From positions 31,360,421 through 31,424,420 of the forward strand of contig JBCFYV010000100.1 of NCBI GenBank assembly GCA_039000515.1: a DNA stretch of 64,000 nt, read 5' to 3'. The stretch comes from Timema cristinae (Eukaryota > Arthropoda > Insecta > Phasmatodea > Timematidae). Under the pieces are notes generated by a model, which did no database searches, had not been told where the DNA came from, and was given only the letters and a program-made list of their open reading frames with translations. This document shows, one piece after another, positions 11,101 through 23,300 of this stretch (the stretch's first letter is position 1; each line of letters begins with the position of its first letter). The position numbers and the translations under genes were made by a program.

Positions 11101-11512
11101 TAAATTGAAAAATGACACCTGGACACAGGAATCGAACCCTGGGCCTTTTATTTAGCACACCAATGCTCTACCACTAAGCTAACCGGGGACCGTCCGGTGC
11201 TTTTGCCTTTCATATATACTTAATTGTATAGCATTGCTTTCTTTCATCTCGATTATCTTGCAATGTACAATATATTTGTAGTATTGGCAGCATAAAGCTA
11301 CAACCGAGTTGCCAGAGGCTGTGATATCGATTATAGCTCTTAATAGCCAATTATATTCACACGTCCTTCACAGACTCTGCATTAAAATATGAGTAAATCA
11401 TGACCTTGAGTATGGGATGATCCCTGAATAGCTAAGTGATAGAGCATTGACACACTAAACCAAAGCCCTGGTTTGATTCACGTATAAAGATGTCATTTTT
11501 CAAATTATTTGA
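11101..11512. repeat. Inverted pair of tRNA-like modules (family VI)
   Basis: A minus-strand tRNA-like head lies at 11101-11200 (AGGAATCGAACCCTGGGCC, ATGCTCTACCACTAAGCTAA) and a plus-strand head at about 11418-11512 (AATAGCTAAGTGATAGAGCA, CCCTGGTTTGATTCAC). Outer ends are complementary (TTGAAAAATGACACCTGGAC versus AAAGATGTCATTTTTCAA). The core between them is about 220 bp. The same layout recurs at 57323-57608. Confidence 0.6.
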
Positions 11513-11984
11513 ACTAATAATGTAGTAAAATATTATCAAGGTAGGACGCAAAAAAAGTTTATGTTTTTTAAAAGGTTCTTCTCATAAAAATTAAACTGTA
11601 CCTAAGCTAGGTGTTCTCTTTCAACAGGGTCGCACAGGGCCCCGCGATTTGAGGAGGGAGGGAGGGTGCTTTCTTAGATGGTAGAGGGGAAAAGCAAGTT
11701 GGGGTAAGAAATATTTGCTTGTGCACTTGTATAGTAGGTTTCCTGTCCTAGCGATCTACAAATATATTCAAGAGTGTGAAAAACAAATAAAAACATAAAT
11801 ATGTGGTTTAATTTATTGCACGAGTGAAGCGAGCTCTCCGTTTTAACTCCACCAATTTGCATTTGTCTGTCAGTGGCGGATATGTTTCATGATAACTTTT
11901 CAGAGCATAAACCGATCTAATTCAAAATCAGCACATCTATGCTTTGTTACCTTATAAAGATCAAGTTCACTAAGTCCTAAATGT
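11513..11984. other. No gene recognised
   Basis: It contains a short GC-rich, G-rich patch at about 11630-11680. No coding similarity. Confidence 0.5.
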
Positions 11985-12165
11985 TTTTCCATTCTCCCTC
12001 CACGCAAATGCGGTTCACTTCCTCTAAAGGGTTGATTTCTTCCCAAGCCTTTGTTCGATTTTTACCCCACTAAACTTGAATTTATTTATTTAGCACCGCG
12101 TCTTACTACTAGTTCGGGTTATACGCTTAAGTACTAATTACGCTAATGGGTTAGGAATTGGGTAA
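11985..12165. mobile_element. Two SINE family I fragments in opposite orientation
   Basis: 11985-12030 is a plus-strand body piece (CCTCCACGCAAATGCGGTTC). 12085-12165 is the minus-strand shared tail and adjoining body (TTAGCACCGCGTCTTACTAC). The foldback element starting about 12168 interrupts the second copy. Confidence 0.6.
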
Positions 12166-12167
12166 CT

Positions 12168-12362
12168 ATTACACCAAGGGTGACCAATTTTCAGCCATAT
12201 CAGGAAATGCCTTAAAAGGTAAAAAGGTAATAATTAATGTCATGTTTATATAATTTATAATATAAAAATATATATTGTATATATAAACACGGCATTAATT
12301 ATTACCTTTTTACCTTTTAGGGCATTTCCTGATATGACTGAAAAGTGGTATATAGGTGTAAG
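12168..12362. mobile_element. Near-perfect long palindrome (foldback MITE)
   Basis: Left arm 12183-12241 (CAGGAAATGCCTTAAAAGGT, AAAAAGGTAATAATTAATG) and right arm 12291-12349 (CATTAATTATTACCTTTTTA, CCTTTTAGGGCATTTCCTG) are almost exact reverse complements. An AT-only spacer of about 50 bp separates them. Short outer extensions TTACACC and GGTGTAA continue the symmetry. It sits inside a SINE and so inserted after it. Confidence 0.7.
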
Positions 12363-12408
12363 CTATCATAAAAACATAAAAATATTTTTTGTTATTTTTT
12401 ATTTATTT

Positions 12409-12705
12409 AAGGTATTTATTTAACTTGTACTTACTGAACCAACTGATTGTTTGAACTCAAGAGAATTTCTATGAGTGAGAGCAAAAGGGCCTATCAATTT
12501 TGCCCGAAAAAGTATTTTCACTCACCTACAAGGGTTCCTTTACATGCCACAATCAACATGGGACCGACAGCTTTACTTTCCCTCTGATATTGGTTGTGCT
12601 ACGAATTTTTATTGCTCAAGTAAAATTCGTCGACTCGGGCTTGAATTGAACCCACGAACATCGGGTCCTGAGGTGAGAACATTACCCCAAGATTACCGAG
12701 ATTGA
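12409..12705 (-). mobile_element. SINE family IV
   Basis: Read on the minus strand: a tRNA-like head with CTCGGTAATCTTGGGGTAAT and a GTGGGTTCAATTCAAGCC B box, then a body and an end containing TCTCACTCATAGAAATTCTC. Copies lie at 49011-49265, 54057-54350 and 59046-59165. Confidence 0.65.
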
Positions 12706-12739
12706 CAAACAAAAATTAAGTTTATTAATTGTTAATTTT

Positions 12740-12900
12740 TGAGGGGCAGGAGAGATAATTGAGATCCCCACAAACGAAGTTTTCCTGGGGTCTACTGAGG
12801 GTGACACTATCTTTCGGTATTAGGGATGGAGGGAGTAGGGTTTGAACTCGCGGTACGAACCGCAAACATAAACAAATGATTGTACTTGAACTCAAGTCGT
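12740..12900 (-). repeat. Weak tRNA-like fragment
   Basis: Around 12833-12865 the minus strand reads GGTTCGTACCGCGAGTTCAAACCC, resembling a B box. No A box at the right distance was certain. Confidence 0.3.
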
Positions 12901-13504
12901 GGTTAAAACCAAGAGAAGTGACTTAAAAAAAAAATCCAATTCAAGTGTTTAGAAGTAAACGAGGCCACTCACGCCGAGGTGACAGCATTATGTAAATTAA
13001 GTTTTTTCTAAGCATCCCGTTGACCCACATCATACAGTAACCAGCCAACTTAACCTTCAATGGGTATCTTTATTAACCTTGAACATGCAGTCTCTCCGAC
13101 ACAGGATGTCTCCCCTTTGCGTGTCAAATGTACCCCCATAATTATTGTTATTACTCTTCTCTCAATGAACCCACGCAAATTATATATCATAATAGCATTT
13201 GATTAACTTGAGTGTGCCACTCCACCTCAAAAACTCTACTCTAACCTTACCCTACCACCAATTTACTGAGAAAAATATAATTAAAATGTTTTAAACATAT
13301 TTAAATAAAACATAATCTTTTTTTTTAACTCCTTAGTGAGGTATGGAGAGTTCTGGACTATTTATATTTACTTTAGGTAACATATTAAAAATAAAAATGT
13401 AATAAATAAAACAAAGTCCTATACATTATTAAACACTTCTATTGGGAATATGTAATTGCATGTTTCCAGAACACGCAATCCAGAAATAATTTAAGATTTA
13501 TTTT
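12901..13504. other. No gene recognised
   Basis: AT-rich sequence with no coding similarity. Confidence 0.5.
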
Positions 13505-13733
13505 GGCACTGTCTCTTACTACTCATTCAGGTTAACGGCTTATTTGCTAATTGTGCTAATGGTTTTAGAGATTAGGAAGGTTATATTTAGGGGAAGTATA
13601 CCCGCATTTGCATGAAGAGAGTGGAAAAATATGTTGAAAAAACCACCCATGGTGTACCCGACCGAGATTTGAACCTCAAACTAGTCTACTGCGAGAATAG
13701 TGCCATAGACCATGTGGCCACTGAAGCGGGTAA
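13505..13733 (-). mobile_element. SINE family III
   Basis: The minus-strand head has a B box (GAGGTTCAAATCTCGG) and the ACCCGCTTCAGTGGCCACAT start, then the GGTACACCATGGGTGG junction, the body shared with family I and a diverged shared tail near 13505-13540. Confidence 0.7.
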
Positions 13734-14179
13734 GATTATTTTTAAAAACAACATGGATAACAGAGTGGTATAAAAGTAACATGCTACTTAATTATATAAT
13801 TATGTTTGATTGATAATAACAGTATTAATAAAACGTAAAAATACTCGAAGAAATCACAGCTTTTTTTAATAAAAAAACACTAAAGTCGAAATAATAAAAA
13901 AACTATCACAGTTTTTAGTGAGACTTTTAGAGCTCTTTGATATTCACGTTTTCATCAATGTTTGGTTTGGTTGTTGAAGAAGCAATAAGAATTAACCACA
14001 AAAGTGACAATTAAAATGTCGGCATGTTCCATGGGTTGAACACCCTTGGTTTGATATAATATCCTCACTTTGTGGTATCAGTAGACTCAGGATTTACAGA
14101 GAATATCTTTAAAAATTTCCTGTCTTGTTATTTTTTTTAAATTTTCTTGGTAAATGACCACAGGAGTCACTCGCTTTCA

Positions 14180-14575
14180 AGGTGAGAGTGCAGAGAACGT
14201 GAAAAAGAGTAAGTTTTTTTTTGTAGTTTTTATAGCAAAACATTTTTTGGCCAAAATAAATCAAATATTACTAGAGTAGAAACATAGTTTAACCTTATTA
14301 ACATGGTGATATCAACAGTTGTTGAATATCTGTCATTAGCATAACGGCAACAGATGAGAAACTTTTTAAATGAAGAGAAAAAGTTGTCATTAAATTCAAG
14401 GACACCCTACACAGATATTTAACAACTGTTGATATCACCATGTGAAGACAATTAAACTATATGTTTATACTGGAGAAATATTTTATTTTTCCTAAAAAAA
14501 AGTTTTGCTCTAAAAACTGCAAAAATAAACTGCTCTTAAATCGCATTCTCTAACCTACCAACTTCTAGTGAATAT
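14180..14575. mobile_element. Foldback MITE, related to 23951-24292
   Basis: Arms around 14200-14330 and 14400-14560 are inverted copies (ACATGGTGATATCAACAGTT versus AACTGTTGATATCACCATGT). The centre contains AATGAAGAGAAAAAGTTGTC. Outer ends are worn and the TTAA flanks are not clear. Confidence 0.65.
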
Positions 14576-15487
14576 ATGAACATTAAATCTTGCTCCCTCC
14601 ATTAAAAAAGAATAATATAGATGGTTCAAATCCAAAATGACAAAATCTAACCTATGCGAAAAGTTTCAACATCTAGAGGATCATGACTTCAATTTCCTCT
14701 ATTTTTATCTATGCCAAAATTTAAAAGAAATTTAAAAATGCCCTAGATAATTGATCGATTGATTAGAATTATAAATTCAAATCACTTGGTGAGCTGTTAA
14801 ACAAAAAAAAACCTCTTGATTTTCAAAATAGCACCAAGTTACTATTAATATACATGCTTTAAAATAGTGACTCCTGAACTTTTTAATTTGTAGGTAATTA
14901 TTTGAGCTTTCTCAAACTACACAGTACATCAACCAAAAACTAAGGAAATTAAATTAGGCTAATTTATCTTAAAACAATTATCACTTGACATCCATCTAGA
15001 CTTTGAACTGGGTTTGAATCCAGACGGTGTAGGTGATTTTTGTTTTGGGTGGTGTTCCACCCTTTCTTCAAGCCAATGAAACACCCCCCCCCCCTCCCCT
15101 CTCTTCATCACTCTATATAGATTAATAAAGTTGTCGGTACTTGTCAGGCCCCAAGGATGCTGGACTTGAGTTTCAACTGTACTTTTTGATGGATAATTTT
15201 TAATAATCTAATAATAGTTTGAAAAAACACACATAAATAAGATTACTTTAATGAATATATTATTAGAAATAAGTTAAGTGATATTGTATTAATATATTCT
15301 GACATTTCTGTATATATTTAAAATATAGTAGAATCAAGTTTGGTAGTAAATTATTCAAAATGATTGATCAAATAAAACACAAATGAAGATGATGATGATG
15401 ATGATGATGATGACTATGCTAACACCTGCAGTTATAGCAACCAATTTTTCCCCTTGGTGAATAAAGAAACAGAGTAAACAAATTAGG
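14576..15487. other. No gene recognised; simple repeats
   Basis: It contains a C-rich run near 15085-15103 and a GATGATGATG microsatellite at about 15388-15413. A B-box-like GGGTTTGAATCC lies near 15009. No coding similarity. Confidence 0.5.
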
Positions 15488-15905
15488 TGCACCTTGGGTG
15501 CAAAGCTCATTGTCACACATGCATCCGAAACGTGGACAGTGAATGTAAGAGAGATTAGGAAAGTGGAGACTATGGGAATGAGGTTTGTGAGAAGCATGTT
15601 AGCTGACACGAGGAGAAAGAAGATTAGGAAACAAGTTATCCGGGGAAAAGTTGGGGTTCAAGAAGTACATGAGAGAGTAGAGATACAAAGACTGAGATGG
15701 TATGGGCATGTAATGAGAATGGAGAAAGAGAGGATGCCAAAGAAAATGATGGAAATAAGTGTTAAGGAATTGGACCGCAAGGGAGGCCAAGAAAGAGATG
15801 GGAGGAGTAAATTACAGAAAGTGTTCAAGTGAGAGGAAGATGAAGCCATTTTAATAAGCTGACTTGGTCACACACAGGCTAGAAACAGTTGATTATTACG
15901 ATGAG
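15488..15905 (+). pseudogene. LINE reverse transcriptase C-terminus, longest copy
   Basis: An open frame of 112 codons (15494-15832) with THASETWTVN, MRFVRSMLADTRRKKIRKQV and QRLRWYGHVMRMEKERMPKK. This is the conserved terminal segment of arthropod non-LTR (jockey/RTE-like) polymerases. The 3' UTR ends in CACAGGCTAGAAACAGTTGA plus a GAT-rich tail. There is no upstream polymerase domain, so it is a 5'-truncated dead copy. Confidence 0.75.
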
Positions 15906-17480
15906 GATGAACATCGAAAAATTGTGAAACATGTCTTTTACGAACTTCCATATTAAAATTACCATCTAAATATTTTAAAAGTTTTATAAAATTATTTAAT
16001 TGACCTTTTATATGCAAATAATGTTCAATTATGTAAAATTTAATCAGAAGTAACGCTATCTAAACAATACACATTTATACTTAGTAGTAGATGACATTGT
16101 TCTTTGCCTGAAAATGCCAGAAAAAATAGCACCAACTGCACTATTATGACTTAATATTCCTATAACAAATCAAAGTTTCCAGTCCAGAATTTCCCTTCTG
16201 CAAAGACCATTGGTAAAGAAGAAATAAAATATGTTTTAGATTATGACAGTCAAAATGTGACCAAACAAAAATTTAAATTTTAGCTGCAATTTTTATTATC
16301 TATATCACAAAAGTATTAGTACTTTTTTTTTACAATTTCTATCTGAAAATGACTTTTATTTACCAACTTTTAATATCAAAATTCAACTTTTTATTGAACA
16401 AAATCCAATCCTTTTACTTACCACAAATCAAGGTGATTGATAAATGAAAGTTCTATTTAATTTATATGTCTTAGGCGATAGCATTTCAGGGATTTTAATT
16501 ACCTGTCATCTTCCTTTCTACCTGCTGAAATGAGCTGATACAAATAATTAAAACCAACTTTAATCACATTGAATTTATTTTTTATGAGATTGAAACAGTT
16601 TCACATATTTCAGAACATTATAACAATTTTCATTTTCTTTGTTTTTATTGTTAACAAAATTGAGAAAATGTTTCAGATTTAATCTCATTTAGATGGTCAA
16701 CAAAATGTGCATTATTTCAAATTGAATCTTACTAAAACTAGAGATGTATGAAAATCATCTTTTATTCTCTCTCAAGATAAAATAAAGGTGCACTGAAATT
16801 GCACAGGAATGAAAATAAAAATATTACTCTGATGTTTCGTTTAAACATTTTAACTTGTTCTATTTCATGTTAAAATTAATAATAATAATATTCTATAATC
16901 TGCTGTGAGTTATGTATGTGTCACCCTTTTAAATTCAATTCAAATTTATCATACATATGAGAAATTAAATTAATATTTTGAGTGAACTAGAGATATTTGT
17001 GACAATTGGGATCTAATTTTTGAACTTATTGCATAAAGCTTGTCGTGTGGTCCATCAGTGTGACTGGTAGGTATCATTGTTTACTATTCTCTCTGCTTGT
17101 CTGGGTGTTGTTTGTGAGATGCGCAGTACGGAGAAGGTGAGAACTCAACAAAGAGGGGTAGAATCACAAAAGACATCTCAGATCATTGAGATATTGTTAA
17201 GCTCAACTACTTGAAAGAATTTAAAAAAAAGTTGTTGAATATAGAATGGTCTGATACAAGAGATATATTTTCATACTAATAACATATTATAAAGAGGAAA
17301 GATTTGATTTTTGTTTTTTGTTTGTAATGGATAAACTCAAAAACTACTGGACCTTTTTTAAAAATTCTTTCACCAATATAAAGCTACATTATCAGCGAGT
17401 AACATAGGCTATATTTTATTTTAAAAATTTAATTTATTCCTCATAAAAATGTCGATAGTATATTATATAGTAATTGGGGA
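15906..17480. other. No gene recognised
   Basis: Long AT-rich stretch downstream of SLC30A9. No recognisable domain, repeat family or structure. Confidence 0.5.
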
Positions 17481-17590
17481 AAAAAAGTTGTTGGAGGGAA
17501 AGTGGGGTTGGTGAAGGGGGCAGGGGGTAGGGGTGAGGAAAGAGGAATGAGATGAAAATAGGAGGGAGGATAAAATGAGGGAGGGGGCTA
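17481..17590 (+). repeat. Purine-rich strand with G-quadruplex potential
   Basis: An almost pure A/G tract. At 17503-17535 four G runs (GGGG, GGGGG, GGGGG, GGGG) are separated by short loops, a canonical quadruplex pattern. The ORF called on the opposite strand is a by-product of this bias. Confidence 0.6.
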
Positions 17591-19317
17591 TAGTGATGGT
17601 AGGACTGTATTTTCAAAAAAAAAATAAGTAAAAAAAGTTTTGTTTTTATATTGACACGATGGATGATTGAAGCTTTGTTTTACAAGATTCTTTACAATAA
17701 TTTTTTACGAGGAAGGGGGCTAGTTTTCATATAAATAAGCTTAAGGCAAGACTGCAAGACTTGGCGCAAAAGTGTACTATGTGATTTAAAAAAATTACTG
17801 CTTTAACTTTTCTATCCTACAGTAGAGAGATGTTAAACTGTCTCTCTCTGGAATAGTGAAGGGTTGATTATAGATAAATCTTCACACCTAACAAAATTGT
17901 CATGAATTATGTTTTAAAACTAAATCAATGTGAATCATAAATAATTAAGTTTTATTTATATGATCAAGTAATGATATTCAATAAGTTTATTGAACAAAAA
18001 TTCAATTCTACTTAATACTCAGAAGATTCCTGAGAAATTTGCTTGACAAGAATGAAAATAAAAATTGAGGTCGCGGACCCTTAAGTCTCACACACCCCTA
18101 TTTAAAACAGTTTAGTAAAATACTATAAATTCATAAATATGTAATAATATTATAAATTTCATCATAATTTTTTTTTAGAAATAATTATTATTTGTTCCAA
18201 CTGTAAAGTGGTTGGGTATTTTTCTCCTTTTAGCTCTATACCATTTCAGGGGTATTCTGTTTACTTATAGTAAACACATATACCAAATCATTTTTAAGGC
18301 TTGTGAATGTAATCATTTAAAAATTCAAGGAGCCATTTGGTGTATTTTCAATTTGTTTCATTATTATAAAACATTCCCCCACACTCCTTCCCCAAACATG
18401 CCAGTGTAGCAGTTAAGAATATATTATCATTAGCAATATAAAGTACATAGGGTTTTTAATTAAATTATGCTCTGTACCCAAACCACCGTGCTGGGCCAAT
18501 TTATCAGCAAGATTTATCGCTATGCTATACCAACAGCTTCCAAATATTTAAGCATAAGCAAACACTTTCATAAATCCTTTATTATATTTATCTCAAATGT
18601 TTTAATTGTCTAAATAGACCAATGTCTTAAGATATAAAGCATCCCATTTTACTAACATTTATCAATAGTAGGCCTATTGCATATGAAGTCACGAATTTGT
18701 CGTACTTACGTCTCCTCTTCTCCGACACTGCTTGCAGCATCACATCGATGAATGTACATTATAATGCTCAGCTCTTCAGTTTTTGCACATGTTTATCCAC
18801 AATTAGCAGTTTGTGGGGGTAAGGGGGTCGTCTTTGGTATTCCTTTTTGATTAAAATGGTATAGGCAAATACGTTTTTATCCTTTTATTTGGGGGGGAGG
18901 GGGGGGGGGGGTTGATAACAGTAATATAGGTTTAGTTTCTGATCAGGCAAAGATGTAACAACTGAAAGTCAGCATGCAGATAATCAGTCAGAATTAGGAT
19001 AATCTTGTGGTATAATTTAATATTCAGTATGACATTTTGTATACAACCATGGTAGGCTACCATTTGATGTAGTCTTCAAATGACTTTGATCATTAACATA
19101 TGTAAAAAATCAAACAACATTTTATGAATATTCATTTTTATTTCAATTCCTAGGCCAGTAAGAGTTAATCCACTCCAATGACATATTCCGTTAGTAGTTC
19201 CTGTTTTCCTCACTCTCACCATGTAAAAACACACGGGAAAAGGAGTTATTTGTGCTCTATTATGAAGTAACAGAATGTCATGGACCATTGGAACTTGTTT
19301 ATTTACAACTGTGAATT
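17591..19317. other. No gene recognised; one poly-G run
   Basis: AT-rich. A G run of more than 20 bases with one A lies at about 18891-18912. The frame at 18212-18409 has no family similarity. Confidence 0.5.
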
Positions 19318-19556
19318 TACTAGCTTCGGTGACTGCATGGTCTAACACGCTACTCTCGCTGTAGATTAGACAGCTGATGATGTGGAGATTGAGGTTCAAA
19401 TCTCAATCGGGTGTACTGAAGGTGGTTTTCCACTCTCCCGCCACCAAATTCGGGTACACTTCTATAAATGTAACTTCCTAATGCCTAAAACCATTAACAT
19501 AATTAGTACATAAGCGTATAGCCCAAATGGATAGTAAGATGCCTGCATAAAAAAAT
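19318..19556 (+). mobile_element. SINE family III
   Basis: Head CTTCGGTGACTGCATGGTCT with a B box (GAGGTTCAAATCTCAATC), body TGGTTTTCCACTCTCCCGCC and a worn shared tail (GCGTATAGCCCAAATGGATA). It shows that families I and III share body and tail while differing in the tRNA head. Confidence 0.75.
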
Positions 19557-20276
19557 TATTGGGGATTTCCTAGAAGCTTCCCCCCCCCTCCCCCATAGAT
19601 ACAGAACTTTAACTAAAAATATTTTCAAGACTATAATTTAAAAAATCATAAAAACATGAGGGTGATTGTAAGGAAGAGTTTGACTGGTTAAAAAACTGGC
19701 ACCCCATGTGGACATGTAACAGTGAATGAGTATGTGTAAAAAATATGTATATAAATATTAAAAATATTATATAGGTTTTTCGGTAATTAATTGCTACATT
19801 AGTATTGTTTGAACATCCATTTAATTTTCAATATAGATTAATAAGGAATAATAAGTACCACCCATCTATTTTTAACTAACAATAGTTAACCTTTTTATAT
19901 AATATGTAAAAGTGTTTTTTTTTTGCAAATAAAATTGTCACTGCGGCGAGAGAAAGAATATCATATTTTCTTAGAAAACAAGACTCTAGTAAAACACGTC
20001 ATGTGTACTAAAAAATACACAATTAAGAAAATTAAAACGATAAAATATCATGTCAAAGAAACAGATTGGTTATTCTTTGAAATAAATAAATACATAAGGT
20101 GCTGTACACAACTTTAAACAATGGATAATTACATTAAAGCTTCGTGATTAATGCTAATATTACTTTACAAAATAATAAATTAAAGTAAGTTAATTATAAA
20201 ACAACATGTTGGTATATACAATAATACAAGGGCTGTTCATATCTAATACATATCACAGCTTTGGAATATGAAAGAA

Positions 20277-20321
20277 CTATAAAATCTCCAAGTCACAATG
20301 ACGAATTTCTGGGTTGCTCTT
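20277..20321 (-). CDS. SLC30A9: SLC30A9 terminal exon with stop codon
   Basis: After a TTTACAG acceptor, 14 codons read [14 protein letters not shown] and then TAG (20279-20277). The human C-terminus is RNPEVRHVDLEIL, so the exon is secure despite its size. The 3' UTR must lie below 20277. I saw no canonical AATAAA on the minus strand in the next few hundred bases; an ATTAAA variant lies near 19820. Confidence 0.95.
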   Translation of the reverse strand, partial: KSNPEIRHCDLEIL

Positions 20322-23300
20322 CTGTAAATTAAAAAGATACAAACAAAATATTATTTTCAAGATATAAACTGTTAAATTGCTTTAAAAGAAATAGTTAAAA
20401 CATTAAAACAAATTACAGTTTGGTTTGAATGAAACCCGAATCACTTGTTGATTGGTCTAAGAAATCACTTTTGCAATAGACTGGACTGCTGGTGACAGAG
20501 AGATCAGGGTTCAAATCCAGGTTGGATATATTGGGGTGTTTTTTCCTGAATGGTTTCCCACTCTCATTCCATGCTCGAACAGAGTATTTCAAAAGCTCCC
20601 AAGTTCTAGTGTTGTATATTCATAATTATAAAATATTAGAAAATATATTAAAACACATATTCTTAAAAGATGAATGGCACTCATTTTTATAAATAGTAAA
20701 TAATTTTGAAAAAAAAAAAAGTTAAATAATGGAAATATCGGTATTTAAATTAGAAGTAACACTTATAAAGCACAATTTAAAAATAAAAACAACACTCAAA
20801 TATAGAAATAATAGAACAAATTAAAATGGTTTCAACACTCATGTCTTTAAGGACATTAAAATTACACTAACAATTATAAATTATAAAACAAAGTTAATAA
20901 AATGAATAATTGCATGATGGCTTGGAAATGTATAACACAGTATAGAAACACTGTACAGGGATGTAAAGTAAATGATAGTGAAGGAAGCCAACCTGAAGGG
21001 ATAGTTAGGTTAGGCCTAGATAAGAACAAACACACTTCTCTCTTCATGTCTTCTTAAACTTTTACACTTTCCACTTCTTCAAAACTTCCACAGTTGCACA
21101 TTAGTTTTAATTTTTGGGAATATTACTTTTTTATTAATGTCTTTTCATATGAAAAATAAATATTTTCTAAAATTCAAAACGATGTGCAACTGTGGAAGTT
21201 TGAAGAAGTGGGAAGTATAAAAGTGTAGAAAGAAAATAGAGAATTGTGTTTGTTTATATCAAGGCCTAACCTAAACAACCTTTCAGCTTGGCTTCTTTAA
21301 CTATCACTTTACATTATTGTAGTGTGTTTCTACACTGTTGAAATGAAAAGTTATAAACGCTGTTTTTTAATAAGCTAATATTTCCCCAAAATATGCTTCA
21401 GTAACTTAATTCACCGTATAAGAAAACGTATAGATCATAAGCCATTAGAAATTTGAAGTGTTTCGTATTTTGTTTATTATTCCTTAGTGTAATCATGCAT
21501 TATCACGTCTTTTGTTCCATTTCCATTCCTCTACGCGCATTGTATAGGCTCTCGTTAAACATTATTTTATTGAGAAATTTACTTCAATTCAATTTTTAAA
21601 GCTTATAAAAGTTGATGCTGATACTTTAAAATTAAAAATAATATAACTAAAATAATATTTCTAGTAAACAATATGAAATAGTAAATGCTTTTTTAATTTA
21701 AATGTGATAAATTTGGTAAACTATGTATTGCAATAAATAAGATCAACATTGATTTTAAAAAGCTTAACAAACATAATTCTATAACTAAATAGTAACTAAA
21801 CTAGAGCTAGTTTTGTAGCTAAACGTATTATTTAATAAGAGTTTTAAATATCTTATGTTTGAAAACATTTAATAGAATTATATATTTTTGATATTACATT
21901 TTTAATTTAACATAAATTATTATTTTAGAAAGGGACCAGGTAAAAATATTAAAAATAATCATTCATTTATTTAGTAATCTTCTTAGCTATTTGTATTTTC
22001 ATTCCTTTGTCATGGCAATACAAGCAAACAACTTCAATCACATATAATTCAAAATGGACGAAAATATTGAATAAATTTACCAGGTGCAAGTGGTTTTAAA
22101 ATTTCATTACGTTAATAATGTGAAAATTTAAATTAATTTTTAACAATTTGTTAAGTAATTGAATGATTTATAAGTGGAAATGCTGATATTATCTCAATTA
22201 AATATACTATGCTTACTAATGCGTTTTAAAAATATATTATTAAGTACAGCAAGTGGAAGCTTGAAAATGAGGAGCCTACAAAACTTTCTATCTCGATTTC
22301 GAGCTTAAGTGACGAGCTTGGCTCGAAGCTCGTGTGGCTACACATATTTGTTTATAGTTTGCCTAATTTGTCAAATATTTTATACTAGTACCTTTACATA
22401 CAAAGAATTAGGGGCAAAATAACAAAAACTTACCCTCAACTTCAACTCAATTCTGTCGATTTCTGCCCCCATCATGTCAACAATATTTTCACCATGCTTC
22501 AACATAAAACCTTCCAACTCATTGATATCATTCATTGCTTTGACTTCCTGAAAAGAGTTATGAGCACATTATAATAATAATGCCAACTATATACAAAAAC
22601 TTTAATGGAAAAAAAAGAATTTTCAGGATAATTCAAATATTTTTTGCTAAAAGTTTGTGGAATTGATTAAGAGCATTTTCTTTTTTGAAAACTCTTCAAT
22701 ATTTGTTCCAACTTCATTTTACACTCACCATTTCCTAAAGCCCTTTAAGAAAAACTGTATTAGCCTATAATTGGGAAAATATTGATCTCATAAAATATTC
22801 TTTCAAATACAAGTTTTATGTCTTTAAGGGTCCTACAACTATGGAATGATAAGTTATTTTGGTTATAAAGAATTGCGAAGATATGATCAAAATTTGATAT
22901 TTCTGCTTATGTTAAGTGCACTCAAGGTAATTTTCATAGGGAAATGAGATGCGTCACTTTGTGTTTAATGCTAAACAGTATCTAGATATGACGCTTAATC
23001 ATAATCGTTAGGGCTGATTTGGATTTTTATTTCTCCTTTAATTCTCAGGTAAACTAATTTTAGGGTTGTAATGTGTTCCACTATTATTGTATTTATTGAT
23101 CCGTGTAACTGCTTCATGTTGTGGCAGGGGTGAGTAGAGATGCAGTGCCATAACTGGTGTTAGCATGGACAGACACAGTGAGAGTAGAAAACAATTTTGC
23201 TTTAAGCTTTAGATAAAAGGTTGAAAGTTTGTTTCTTGTAATACTTGTGGGGGTACAGGGAGTACATGAGATATTAGAGGAGGCAAGACTGAGGTGGTAT

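Noticed and set aside
15494..15832. 112-codon open frame as a host gene
   Set aside because: Its motifs (LRWYGHVMRM and others) are those of a LINE polymerase C-terminus, and the 3' tail recurs in other copies.
17434..17616. Minus-strand open frame rich in Pro, His and Phe
   Set aside because: A product of the purine/pyrimidine-biased tract; no protein-like composition.
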